This document shows, one piece after another, positions 38,501-48,850 of a stretch of DNA of 64,000 nucleotides (position 1 is its first letter; every line of letters starts with the position of its first letter). The stretch is taken from contig CM072342.1 of NCBI GenBank assembly GCA_036874045.1, positions 6,656,501 to 6,720,500 of the forward strand, in the 5' to 3' direction. The stretch is from Cymodocea nodosa. Taxonomy: Eukaryota; Streptophyta; Magnoliopsida; Alismatales; Cymodoceaceae. Under the pieces are notes generated by a model. That model worked only from the letters and a program-made list of their open reading frames with translations, searched no databases and had not been told where the DNA came from. The position numbers and the translations under genes were made by a program.

Positions 38501-41500
38501 TGAAAGTGCAAGTACGGATATGAATGGGTATGCAACAATAAGAAAGTACAAATATGAGTGGATATAAAAACATTAATGTTTAAGCATGGATATGCATTGA
38601 AGCATGAAGGGACAAGCAAGAAGATGCGAATGAATGAACATGTAATTATGTATGTATGTGCATGCACCATAGAGAAGTATGGATATGCATGAACAAGTGA
38701 ACATAGATGGATGAAAAGCATATGCACATAAGCATAGATGAGTGAATGTAAGATTAATTGAGCATGGGTATGGGTGGAAACATGAGCATGCAAATGTATG
38801 CATGGAATTACCTATGTATGAGCACACGTGCATGAGAAGGCATATGCATGTGCATGTTGACAAGAACATATAAGCATAAGATGTATAAAAATATAAGCAT
38901 GAATGTGTGCATAAATGTATGGATGTATACATAAAATGTACAAAGATATGAGCACGGATATACATAAATATATGAATGCATGCAAGAAATGTATGAAGTA
39001 TAAGTATGGATGTGCATAAATGTATAGATGCATGGATGTGGGTATGAAAGCATATATGAATGAACATGAAAGCCATGTGAGTGCATGCATGGAAGTGGAA
39101 TTTATATGGATGATGCAAGTATGATAATAGTGAGATGATGCTACTTAGTAAGAATATATCATGACTAGCACTCTATATGAAATGCAATATGTGAAATGAT
39201 ATATTAATGAAACTATATGAATGAAATATATAAAATGCAACAAGAAAGAACTATATGAAATGAAATGAGCCACAAAAAAAGGAGATGAAATAAAGCCTCA
39301 AATCCCCACCAATTGCTCGTCTACATGTCTCCCCTATTTGTAACCAAAAACTTTGATCAATGCAAAAATAAAGGAACAATGTTGAAAGGAAAAGGAATGC
39401 ACGGAACAAGGAAAAATGAGTTGTCCACACAATTATTCCCAAGCAATTTAATGCTACATCCATGCATAATTAGGGCTTAGGGGTGGGACTTCTGAAGGTC
39501 AGGAATTCTCCCCAGTAGTCTGACAAATTGACAGGGAGATCTCTGCCACCACCAAATCTAAAAGTGGAAACATAATACCTGACAATGGACCCAAAAGGTA
39601 AAGTGGTAAGTGAGGAATGGAGATGGATGACATTCAGACAGTCAACCAAAGTTTCAACTTAGGGGTCAATCCACCCAAACCCCACCTTCAGAACATAAAT
39701 CCATCAACATAGCTCATGAAAAAGTTGAATCAAAAGAGAACACAAGTGAAAACACAATGCATGGGGAAAAATAGGGATCCCTTCCGAATTGATCTAACCT
39801 AAGTCTCAACTATCTAAAAGCCCCAATCAGCAAGCACACTGATTTGGGGAATAATCAGGCCCCTAGATTATCCCCTTCTTTTGATTAAAAGAATACAAAG
39901 ATGTGAATAAAGAATTTAACAAATGCAAACTTTAATCAAATTGCACACACAAAATTCAATAAAACCAATCAAGCCAGAAAGTGTCGATAGTGGGTGGTGG
40001 AGCAAACAAGAGGAACGAAGACTAATAGATAATCAAATAATTAAGTGCCAAAAAAGGGGAAAAGGACTTACAGAAATCTGATTGTTGACTCTGATCAATA
40101 AGAATCTCAAAATTTAGCCTTGTCATTGATCGTTGGAAATAAGGGAGGGTTATTGGACGAGACTACAATTGCATGTTCAAGAATTGGATGTATGAATGAT
40201 GCACAAGTTGAGATGGGGTGCATTTCTATCTATGGAGGAGGGGTGAAGTGCAATGGAAGATTCGGTGTTAAGGCAAGATGTCATTGGCCTCATTTTATTG
40301 CTGGAGATTGTTGATAGAAAAGAAAAGGGAATCTCAAGATGGATTCAATGACAGTTGGCATGGATGAAACCAGACATGCAAGCATGCGAGTGAGATTTGG
40401 GCTTCAGGGTTGATTATGGGAAAAATTAATGTGGGAAAATGATATGATTGTGGCTTGGGTAAAAATAAGGTGATTATGGGGTGGGAAAAAAAGTGATTAT
40501 GAAGTGATCATGGGAAAATGAGAAAATAAAATGGTTATGGAGACAGAAAAATCAAGTAATTATGGAACTAAGAAAATAAAGTGGTTATGAAAATGGGTAA
40601 AAATAAGATGATTATGAAAATACAGAGATTAAGAAAATAAGCGATTAACAGTAATTATGAGCTGATTAAAGGAAATAACGAATGAAGAAAATAAAGAAGT
40701 GCATAACTAGTATGAGAGAAATGAATTGGCATGGTGACATCAATTAACCATTTGGCTTTAGAATGAGATATCAACACCCCTTTTTTGTATGGAAATACCT
40801 AATAAGCACACATTTAATGGACCTAGGGGATAACTTATTAATTCTTGGTGACAAGTCCTATATAAAAGTATCTCCAATAAAGGTATCTAATCCCAAAGGG
40901 TGTAGAAGGCATCACATCAATAAAAAAATGCAATTAGATGGAATCAGATCATAGATACTTTGGCATCTTCATTTACAAAATTGGTTAGACAAAGTGATGA
41001 TGTTTTCTTTCTATGACAGCATTTTGTTGCAAAATGTCTAGAAATATATATGCAATGATCCAAATTATAATCTCACCATGTAGAGTTAATCACATGAATC
41101 TTTTTCTTCTATTTATTTCCATAATCTCACTAATGTAAGGTCAATCACATAAGTCTTTTTCTTCCCTGTATTTTTATCTATGGACAAATTTTTAATTAAA
41201 TTACACTAAAAAATATCTCTGCACCAATACTTTGCCCACAAATCTGCAAGGATATCTCCAAAGTAACGCTCATAAGGTAAGCTACAACTACTAATTCTTC
41301 ATGATAATGATGCATCTTATTGATATTGACAATTAGAGTCTAGTAAACAGCATGCTCATCTAAAAGTCCATGAAGAATGGTGCACTGCTCCAAAATTGAT
41401 CTATCAACCTACTCAAGAGTGAAAACCTACATTTAGACCTTGAACACTTTGAAAATATTTTTCTCATAGCCATAGGTTTTCTTCAAAGTGTCTTATCTTC

Positions 41501-44500
41501 TTTACAAGACAGAACATCACCCCTCAAGCTACAATCAGCTTTATGCTCAAAACGTAGCATGATACAATGGCAACATTATTGGTGCACCAATCCTTATAAG
41601 TGGCATCCTTGGCATCTATAGGATCTTGAGGAAAATGCTAGAGCTTCTAGTGGGCAACAATAAAAATCTCAAAAACTTTGTGCTCAAAGAAAATATTTCT
41701 TTCTAGAACTTTTCAAAGGTCTCACTCAAGTTTTTGACCAACAATTCATGCAGAATCATAAGAAACAATTTTGATCAGCACCAAAAATTGTAGAATAGGT
41801 CTGGTCTATCACTAGAGACCAAAAACTACAGCATGAATTGTCTGAAGGCACATACACATGATCTGGAGGTATAAACCCATGTGGTTGACAGGTACCCACA
41901 CACACCAACTGTTGAAACACACTGTGACAGCCTAAAATATCATTGTGATCGGCAAGCAAAGCCGTCTATGCTGCTGATCACACAGAAACAGGGGTAGGAG
42001 AGGTGCTGGATGGCTGGTAGAGGCCTGGAAAATAGCTGCCTAAGACTGTTGGGCAGTTTTCTTAGGATTTTAAAGGACCTCTAGGTCAATAGTAGCTAGA
42101 AGGGGTGGAAACCTAGTGACTGCTGTTGGCAGGGTTGACAGGTTGATAGGGAGGGGGTGGGTGCTGGCAAATCTTAGGGCTTTTCCTTAGACTCATGTAC
42201 CATGAGGAATGAGGAAAATGCTTATTTTTAATACTTCACTAAACAGGAATACCATTATGAGGGAAGTCACAGTAGTATGACCTATTACTTGATCCAAGAA
42301 AAAATCATTCCATACCTTTCAGGCAAGCTCATGATCTCATAGTAGAAAACTGAAAAATTCAAGGCAAGTCCTAGCCTAGTTGGATGACAAGCTGGAAGAT
42401 CTGTCATGGCAGTACTTGTAGCAGCCTGCACCATCAAATCAATAGTTTATTATTGTTTGAAAACAAAGTTCCCAACTATGACTTTCTGCACGTATTAGAT
42501 GGGATCAATGCTCTTATAGAGATAAAAGAAAACATACAAATTTTCCATTAGTATATCTATTTTTGAAATTAACACAGCTGCTACAATGAAAATGCCTTTT
42601 CCTGTAATAAACATTATCAATACTTCATAATTGAATGGGAAAATAATGACTTACATTGAGAGAGATGTCTTTAAGTCTATTAGCACTAATAGTATTATGA
42701 ATTGCTATAAAAAAATGTTTCCTCAAAAAGAAATGTAATTTTTATAGGAGAGTCTATGGTACTCATTTTCCAATTATTATCATTATTTGGACTTCAGATT
42801 CTATTAATATTTTATTTTTGTACTCTATTACCACAACCTATGATTATCAAGGTAGGTTCCTTGATGAGGTTCACCTAAGCATGATTGTTCATCTCACCTT
42901 GTCTTAGGTAAATCTTCTAACAGGTTTGTTTTTATATGTGTATATGTATGTATGTGTATATATATATATATATATGTCTGTATGTGTGTGTACATACATG
43001 CCTCACATTTGGATTTGTGATTCAACACATCTTATCCAAGTCAAACTTAAGAACATCAAAATAGTCAAAGTCCACAACTGGACCTAACACATTAAGGTCT
43101 AGATATTATCCAATAAGAATAGCTCAAACTTCTTGTATCAGACTCTTACCTCTTAATAGTAATAACTTGAGCTTAAGACCAATAATATAAGTCAATTACC
43201 TTGGTTCACAGGTTTTGAATCTAAGAATACTTATTCATCCATCAATGAATTTGAAGAGGTGTAGCATGAAGAAATTACAACAATTTTCTGATGATGTGGT
43301 ACATACAAGGTTTATTCCATATGCATTAAAAATGATGCTAGAAAATGATTTTATAGTCTACCTACACATTCAATTACCACATAGACCCTATTTTGTGTCA
43401 CATTTCTTAAAAAATCCTATTTAATTCATACAACCATCAAAATTTGAATAAAATCAACTCTTGTAAGCAAAACGTTGGTATAATTTTTAGAAGAATCTTA
43501 ATAGATGTAAGGACCTTATAGACCATTGTTTGCACCATGGTATAGGAAAATGGAGGTTATGTTAGAGCATTTATGAAAGTTTAGATGTATAAAGTTATCA
43601 TCTAGGAGTTTAGGATCATGTTAGAATCCATGTATCAATTATTGTGTTACATAAATCATTCATAACATTGATACAATTTGATAGGAAAATATTTATTTTA
43701 TCATTTTAATTTATGCTTAGGGAAGATTAACACAGAGATTGTGTATATCTTGGTTCCATTGTGCATCATTTAATTTATTTTAATTTTTGTATTTAGATGG
43801 TAACCAACAATAGGATAATGTAGTTGAACTTTCACTCCATTGTGAGACTTTTAGGTTTTGAGTTGGAATTCAACCAAAAACACTAGAATTATCAAAAACA
43901 TTATTTAAATGGTTATCTGATCTCTTGTATCTGCCTGTATGAAATTTATTTCGTATTCAAATCCATTTAGGATCTCCATATTTAAGGGATTAAATAATGG
44001 AGTGATTCTGTTAAAATTAGAAGTGCAACATTTAGAAAATCTTGTCTTGCATTTATGGGTTGTATTTGGAATATGATCACCTCGTATCTGTACCCTTTTA
44101 CATATAGTGAAGGTACATTAGCTGCTTCCCATGTATGGAATCTTGCTGCGGAACCACACAAATTTGTATATTACATGTTTATTTATCATGTTTGATATCC
44201 TTTCTCATCCTATCTTCCACACAACATTCTACAATTTTGTTTAACATATACAACTATTTGTGACCTTACATTTTAACCATCTATTATTGAATATTGATTA
44301 ATTTTGCTGATAGAAATGCTCACACTTATTTAATGGTAGTGGTTATTATTTCAAGTGATTTAAAATTACAAGGGTACATTTGTTATGTGTAATAACAATA
44401 AGAGTTCAAAGAAACAATGGCAGAGTAGCACCTGATAGGCCTTGAGGGACTGATCTGCTACTTCCTCTTGCTCATCTCCACACTTGAACTCAGCCAAATA

Positions 44501-46569
44501 TCGATAGTAGTCTCCCTTCCTGAGGTTGTAGAGGAAAAAATATGACAAGAACATAAAAACCACATGCTATAAGAACTACAACTTTGAGCCTGATAATGGT
44601 GCGATATAGAAGAAAAGTGAAGCTAAAAGAGGAAGAATTAAAAAAGATAAGAAAATATTGTTACAGAGGGTGCCCATGAATGCAGAGCCTATTTACAGCC
44701 CCAAACAAGGAATCATTCTAAGATAGTGGGTAAAGCAACATATTTTAAGATAATAAAAAAAATTATTAGAATGCAAATAATCATAATTTTAGAAAATTAA
44801 TAAATTTTGCATTGTAGTTTGAACATGGCATGCATAATCCCATAGTTTCAATGCTGGGAAAACCTTAAGTTATGGCAGACTTAAACTATGTAGGATGTTG
44901 TGTTGTTGTCAATCAGACAATAAGACAATATTAAGCAAAAAAGGAACATTAGAAGGGAGATGAAACTTACATCTTGTAGAAAAAAACAATGGATTCACTA
45001 GTGGTTGAGGATGGAAGGAGATGACTGGCAATGACAGACAATATGTCATTGCAGATTCTCTTGAGTTCTTCCTCAACCCGCTTCCTGTAACCCATTACTT
45101 TCTTTAAATTCTGCTCACATCCTTTGGATGCTTCTTTTTGTTCAATCGAGGAAAGTATCCTCCATGATGCTCTCCTTGCCCCAACCATGTTTTTATACCC
45201 AACTGACAGAAGGTGTCTCTCCTCATGTGTGAGTTCTACATCCAATCTAGCAACCATTTTCATTGACTCCACCATTTCTGTAGCAAAGATAATGTGGAAA
45301 CCAATTTACAGCTCGCATAAGACAAAAGGAAGCCAAATGTAAATGTATATAGAAAGGTAAGACAATTAAGCTATATAAGAAGTGAGGATCTTCAACTAAA
45401 GGAGATGGTCTAGATAGAGTATAAGCAAGGAGGAAAACATTAACTGAATTTGAGTGGTACAACAATGCAAGATTAAATTGTACTAGATCGCTGATTATCA
45501 CGTGAATTCAAGAGAATTAACCATCACTAGGTGACTGTATTTATCTAATAATGAAAACATCACATCCATATCCAGGCCCAGTTCTTGATTCAAAAGGAAA
45601 CTAAAATTACAGAAAAGGGAAGTAAAAAAGATAGCAAAAGAGAAAGCTTTTCAATTTCTGACGACAATATAAATGTGTGAAGACAAAGCAAGATTATTCT
45701 AAAACTAAACCCTATCAATGACACAGGTCAGCACATAATTTATACTTATATATAAATGGAAGAGGTTTGTGGATCACAGATATTTGGGCTAAAATTTTGA
45801 AATTCACCAATCCATGTTCAATATATAATCATTTAAGACTAAAGATAAAGAATCCCTTAAAAAATACTAAGGATAAAAGACAAAAGTATCATAGAGAACA
45901 TGAAAGAAAGAGAATGGAAGAAGACAAGAGAAATGTGAGAGAGAACAAAAAAGAGGTGAAAGAGAAAACATGAGAAATATGGAAGAAAATATGTGTATAA
46001 AATATTCATTTTACTTGTAATATTAAATATTCGATACCTCATCTCAGAAGCAGATGGACTCCTTAGATCAGGCTAGAGTTTCAACAGAAAGGAAAATCAT
46101 GTAGGAACACTATCCATGTGAAGAAAAAATGTTTAACCAACACAGGAAATTGGCAATGTTCCCTCCTGCCAACAAGAGACAGAAGGCAACAACAACAAAC
46201 ATATTATTAGACTTAGCACACAACTAGACTTGCATGTTAACGAATCAAAACTATATGAGCAAAGAACCAAAATTGAAGAACAACAACAAAAAGGGTAAGA
46301 AAAAAAAAAGCATCCGGCAGCGCACCACCAAATGAGGCAGCAAAAGAAACCCAAATCAGAACAATATTACAACTAACCAACCACTGAAAAATCAAAGCAA
46401 CCATGTACATGGTAGAAAAAGAAAGACCCAACAACACAAGCGGCAAAATAATGCCACCCCTAACACAGATGACCGTCAGCACCATACCATCGTATCTCTC
46501 CGCCTGCTCTGCCAGTTTCGCTGCGTAAACATGCCTCTCCCTCTCCCCTGCCTTCTGCTCCACCTCCAT
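26531..46569 (-). CDS. 14-3-3 protein, 7 exons, 257 aa
   Basis: Joined exons on the minus strand are 46569-46488, 45277-44971, 44519-44432, 42425-42316, 27484-27336, 27011-26980 and 26536-26531; all phases agree and total 257 codons, the usual length. 14-3-3 proteins are cytosolic and nuclear dimers that bind phosphoserine or phosphothreonine motifs. Residues expected to hold the phosphate are intact: Lys56, Arg63, Arg136 and Tyr137, plus Asn182 in [12 protein letters not shown]. Signature words are [14 protein letters not shown] at the N-terminus, [20 protein letters not shown], and [18 protein letters not shown] near the C-terminus. Seven exons fit the epsilon group of plant 14-3-3 genes rather than the four-exon non-epsilon group. 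The first in-frame ATG (46569) was chosen; an upstream GTG is not a plant start. Intron 4 is 14,831 bp. Confidence 0.9.
26980..27011 (-). CDS. 14-3-3 exon 6, acidic tail
   Basis: It encodes [11 protein letters not shown] after acceptor CTTTTGCAG. The donor is GTGAGT at 26979. The short acidic tail is typical of the variable 14-3-3 C-terminus. Confidence 0.75.
27336..27484 (-). CDS. 14-3-3 exon 5, helices near the C-terminus
   Basis: It starts by completing Arg196 and reads [20 protein letters not shown], then the conserved YKDS...LLKDN...LWT segment with Trp237. The acceptor is TTCTTAG and the donor GTACGT. Confidence 0.92.
27837..28610 (-). pseudogene. Ty1/copia relic 3: end of RT and RNase H
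   Basis: On the minus strand, 28584-28390 encodes an RT end ([20 protein letters not shown]), and 28060-27840 an RNase H end with [19 protein letters not shown] and [13 protein letters not shown]. These match the pattern [11 protein letters not shown]...GCKP and NPVFHERTKHIEI...DIFTK of plant copia elements. Several frame changes interrupt it. It lies in intron 4 of the 14-3-3 gene in the same orientation as the gene. Confidence 0.8.
28630..29170 (+). repeat. Dispersed repeat, copy 1
   Basis: The order GGAGTCGTCATTTAATCTAA, AAATTAGAAAAAACCTATAT, AGTGACTCTTAAGTGG, ATGCATGGGAAAAG and TACACCCTATAAG is repeated in diverged form at 35340-35930. Downstream both copies are rich in GATGAG words. Similar words occur in leader regions of plant LTR retrotransposons, but no domain is present here. 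Confidence 0.55.
29210..31640 (+). pseudogene. hAT transposase relic in intron 4
   Basis: In plus orientation the order of hAT transposase words is kept: [15 protein letters not shown] near 30190, [13 protein letters not shown] and [16 protein letters not shown] in the frame 30428-30634, [20 protein letters not shown] and [19 protein letters not shown] in 30752-31030, and the C-terminal dimerisation end ([18 protein letters not shown]) near 31410-31490. Stops and frameshifts separate these pieces, and the zinc-finger N-terminus is not clear. Terminal inverted repeats were not found. It lies antisense to the 14-3-3 gene. Confidence 0.8.
31641..34204. other. Intron 4 sequence, no gene recognised
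   Basis: The segment 32030-32330 repeats GAAGTTCACAT and CGATCGAAGG-like words with a loose resemblance to 3230-3570. (TA)n tracts lie at 32337-32350 and 32430-32450. A minus-strand frame of 133 codons (33633-33232) has no recognisable domain. From 33900 to 34130 the words CCATCGAGTTTTGTCAAACAA and CCATTGAGTTTTGCCAGCCAA suggest a diverged repeat. Confidence 0.35.
34212..34300. repeat. 22-bp tandem repeat, four copies
   Basis: AAAGGTAAAAC or a variant starts at 34212, 34234, 34256 and 34278, exactly 22 bases apart. A looser repeat of AAAAACTTGAATGACC-type words follows at 34388-34440. Confidence 0.75.
34441..35339. other. Intron 4 sequence, no gene recognised
   Basis: This is mixed-composition DNA, somewhat richer in GC than its surroundings. 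It could be a decayed retrotransposon leader, but no domain, primer site or LTR border could be identified. Confidence 0.3.
35340..35930 (+). repeat. Dispersed repeat, copy 2
   Basis: It is the counterpart of 28630-29170: GGAGTCACTACCTAATCTGA, TAAATTAGGAAAAGCCTATA, ATGCATAGAAAAGG and AAGCACCCTATATGCCTGAA occur in the same order and spacing, followed by GATGAG-rich DNA. Confidence 0.55.
36180..36420. repeat. ATGCATGA-rich low-complexity field
   Basis: Variants of GAATGCATGACTATATG and TGCATGAATATATG recur every 30-60 bases. The field grades into the 143-bp tandem duplication. Confidence 0.6.
36421..36706. repeat. Perfect tandem duplication of 143 bp
   Basis: Positions 36421-36563 and 36564-36706 read identically by direct comparison, starting TAGAATGATGTATGAG and ending TTCACTATGTGAAATG. 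Absence of substitutions in non-coding DNA implies a recent duplication. Confidence 0.92.
36707..38189. other. Intron 4 sequence, no gene recognised
   Basis: A plus-strand frame of 117 codons (37687-38040) and a minus-strand frame of 94 codons (37565-37281) are open but show no known motif. No repeat structure was noted. Confidence 0.3.
38190..39130. repeat. GCATG/TATG-rich low-complexity tract
   Basis: Words of the type AAGCATGNNTATG recur throughout nearly 1 kb. The long minus-strand frames here (up to 181 codons, rich in His, Tyr, Cys and Ile) follow from the repeat, which lacks stop codons on that strand, and are not judged to be genes. Confidence 0.7.
39131..40990. other. Intron 4 sequence, no gene recognised
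   Basis: A GTGATTATGGG-type word repeats between 40430 and 40650. No conserved domain is visible in either strand. Confidence 0.3.
41000..41720 (-). pseudogene. Possible copia gag relic
   Basis: The minus strand reads [18 protein letters not shown] (near 41590) and VQGLNVGF (near 41425), which loosely resemble the gag polyprotein of plant copia elements (KDPKYKDWC.DD and FLAGLN.EFD). Stops are frequent. The assignment is weak. Confidence 0.28.
42316..42425 (-). CDS. 14-3-3 exon 4
   Basis: It encodes [19 protein letters not shown] and [17 protein letters not shown], followed by the first two bases of Arg196. The acceptor is CTGCAG and the donor GTATGG. The usual THPIRLG is CHPTRLG here. The exon fits phase 0 from exon 3 exactly. 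Confidence 0.9.
42426..44431. other. 14-3-3 intron 3
   Basis: The intron is 2006 bp, AT-rich, with a (GT/TA)n tract near 42930-42995. No other gene or element is recognised. Confidence 0.7.
44432..44519 (-). CDS. 14-3-3 exon 3
   Basis: It encodes [19 protein letters not shown], then SLKAYQ. Arg136 and Tyr137 of the phosphate pocket lie here. The acceptor is AACCTCAG, and the donor GTGCTA lies at a codon border. Confidence 0.93.
44971..45277 (-). CDS. 14-3-3 exon 2
   Basis: It encodes 101 full codons starting [20 protein letters not shown]. It includes the dimer-interface and groove helices with Lys56 and Arg63 and the loop [10 protein letters not shown]. The acceptor is TTTGCTACAG and the donor GTAAGT. 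Confidence 0.94.
46488..46569 (-). CDS. 14-3-3 exon 1
   Basis: It encodes [20 protein letters not shown], then EQAERYD and the first base of a Glu codon. The start is the only in-frame ATG before the conserved core. The donor is GTATGG. Confidence 0.85.
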
Positions 46570-47140
46570 CTCCTCCACCCTCTCTCTCTATCTCTCTCTC
46601 TCGCGCGCGCCCAAGCACCCGCCTGCCGAAGACACAGCAAGTAACTTCCCCCTTTCTCGCCGGTTTTTTCCGTGGCTATCGTTACCACACAGTAGGGGAG
46701 AAGAAGGGCAAAAGGTGAGGTGGGAGTTTTCGTTGGACCGCAGCAGTTTGATGGTTGATTGAGGGCAGAGGTGGAATGTGTCCACCCCCATCGGTTCACG
46801 ACGGCGGTCCCACCGCGTAGGACACGTGCCACCACTTCAGTCCTCGGGAACGATGATGCGCAGACACTCTGGACAGGGACGTCGGTCGCGGCCGTCCGTG
46901 GCAGTGGTTGTGCTCATCCGTGGCCGGAAAACCTCTCGCCTTCCTTCGGTGGGCCCAAAGAGCTGCCGTGTTTTGCTGTCGCCTTGCCATTGATGATAGG
47001 ATGGAAGGGCTCTAGGAGGTTTCCGCTTTCACTTCGCGTATGCGACATCAGTTTCATCGACATAGAACTGTCGCCTGTTGACCAAGAAACGACAATAATA
47101 ATCATATTTTTAAAAAAAATAAAAATTAATATTTGACCCA
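46570..47140 (-). promoter_or_regulatory. GC-rich 5' leader and promoter region of the 14-3-3 gene
   Basis: The leader holds a GA/CT tract with a (CG)n core at 46578-46612 on the plus strand. The region 46750-47060 is rich in CpG and unlike the AT-rich surroundings, as expected for an active gene start. Frames on both strands here have no recognisable domain. No convincing TATA box was found. Confidence 0.45.
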
Positions 47141-47806
47141 AAAACAGTGTTAAAATTTGAAATTAAAGTATTTATGTATTCAATAAAAAAATAACGAAAT
47201 TTTAAATTTAAATATTTAGGTGCATGATAAAAAATGATGCAAATTTAAAAATTACCTATTAACATAATAAAATTATTAATTAATTATAATATACATCTTC
47301 TTATATTCTTTTATTCATTTTTAAAGTTATTACTTTATTTTATTTTTATGTCCTTTTTCCTTTTATCTTCGTTATTGTTTTATTTTATTTCTTTCCTTAT
47401 CTTCTTTTTCTTTCTTCTCTTGTCATTTACCGATTTCTCCTTCGGTCAACACCGAGGATGAGTTCAGGTGACAGCAAGGGTTAGAAGGCACGACAACGAC
47501 TAACGCAGGAAGTCACGGCGGAACCATGCTTCGATCGATCGGAAGGTCGTAGATCAAACAGTCGGTGGTTTGGAGTGTTGAATTGATGGATCAGGGCAAA
47601 GATCATGACTTGCGATGGGGGAACGGTGTGGAATAGTGCGAGTACTGGTGTAGGGCTTGAGCGGTGGTGTTTCATGCAAGGGGAGAGAAAAAAATTGACG
47701 AGGATAGGAGGACGGAAAAATCCTTAACCCTTTTATACGTCGGTAAATGTCGATAAATTTTTTCCTTTTTCCAAATGTGCAGGCAGTCCTTTTCAAATCA
47801 TCGTAA
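47141..47806. other. Intergenic, no gene recognised
   Basis: AT-rich DNA (47141-47420) passes into moderately GC-rich sequence (47450-47700) with CGATCGATCGG-like words. Minus-strand frames of 64-80 codons show no motif. Confidence 0.3.
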
Positions 47807-48254
47807 ATGCGTGCCTTCGTTTTCCTTGGCTTCGTCCTCGTGCTTCTTCTGGGTTGGATTTAAAATAATATTTTACTTCTATTACTCAACATGTTTTTAT
47901 TTCTCGTCGTGTTGTTGCGTTTTTTGATGATATTTTTACACATAATCAAATCGTTAATAAAAGGAAAGAATCTCAAAATAATATTTCCTGCGGTAATATC
48001 AGCGATACAATTGCTACTTGCTGACAGACACTTCAAACAATAATGGTAATATTCAAGTTTTTAATGGTGACAACAATACAGTTAACAATTCTATAACTGG
48101 TCCCAATAGCGTAGTGCATTACGTAAATGAGAACAGGATGGATACTACTTTTGTTAGCATGAAAAAGAATACTAATGCAATGGTGGAGTCCACAACTTTT
48201 CATCAATCAGTCAGAGATATCGTAACGGAGAGAAGATATGGATTCTATATTTAA
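47807..48254 (+). CDS. Candidate small secreted Asn-rich protein, 1-2 exons
   Basis: ATG 47807 opens MRAFVFLGFVLVLLLGWI, a textbook signal-peptide-like stretch, and stops at 47863. A second frame (48018-48254) encodes an Asn-rich repeat (TSNNNGNIQVFNGDNNTVNN) and the rest of 78 codons. A GT at 47853 and the AG in GCTGACAG at 48025 would join the two in phase. This splice model is inference, and the donor is poor. The family is not recognised. The piece could be a pseudogene fragment. Confidence 0.3.
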
Positions 48255-48350
48255 TTCTTTAATTTACTAATGCAATGGTGGAGCCCACAACGTTTGATCA
48301 ATCATCGTAACGGAGGGAAGATATGATTCTGAATTTAATTCTTTAATTTA
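48169..48350. repeat. Tandem duplication of 85-96 bp at the end of the Asn-rich ORF
   Basis: ACTAATGCAATGGTGGAG at 48169 recurs at 48265; both units continue with CACAAC-TTT-ATCAATCA, TAACGGAG-GAAGATATG and TTTAATTCTTTAATTTA. The second unit lacks about 11 bases. The first unit is inside the open frame; the second follows its stop. Confidence 0.8.
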
Positions 48351-48477
48351 GTAGCATACAAGGGAGTTTGTTGAGTGTGAGTTTGGTACGAATAAGATTG
48401 ATTGCAGCTAGGTTTATAAAAGAAAGAAAGAAAAATAGTGATGGTATTACAAGCAAGTATAAAATCAAGTTAGTTGT

Positions 48478-48850
48478 CAAGCGTTTGTTTGTATATTTAG
48501 AATTTAAATTTTGTATAATTTGAATTTTATAGAATTTAATAGAAAAAATTTAAAATTTAAGTGTTTGTGTATGTTCAAAAATTTAACAAAAATTAAAATT
48601 TAATTATTTATAAACAAGATAAAATTAACTAAAATTGATTTTTAATGAAGTTAAGTAATGAAATGAATTAATTAGTGACAATATAATTAATCAAGAAATT
48701 AATTACTTACATTAATGAATTAATATATTATTAAAATAAATCTTATATTATTAAAGTCTATATTTTATTTCAAACAACAAAATGTAAATTACAAAGGTAA
48801 ATTTGTATTTGATGAAATTTCAATAAACAAATTATAAGATTTATTATTAT
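48478..48850 (+). mobile_element. Diverged, truncated copy of the Harbinger-type element
   Basis: CGTTTGTTTGTATATTTAGAA and following words (AGAATTTAATAGAAAAAATT, AATTAAAATTTA, TTGATTTTTAATGAAGTTAAG, AATTAATTACTTACATTAATGAA) match 3957-4230 in order, with GAATTC words decayed towards AATTTA. Similarity fades past about 48800, so the right end is missing or too diverged. Confidence 0.65.

Noticed and set aside
38494..39118. Minus-strand frames of 92-181 codons rich in His, Tyr, Cys and Ile
   Set aside because: They follow from the GCATG-type repeat, which avoids stops on that strand; several overlapping frames look alike and none has a domain.
46488..46578. Start of the 14-3-3 protein at the upstream GTG (46578)
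   Set aside because: Plant nuclear genes start at ATG; ATG 46569 is in frame and leaves a normal N-terminus.
46759..47136. Frames in the CpG-rich region upstream of the 14-3-3 gene
   Set aside because: Open on both strands because of composition; position fits a promoter and leader.
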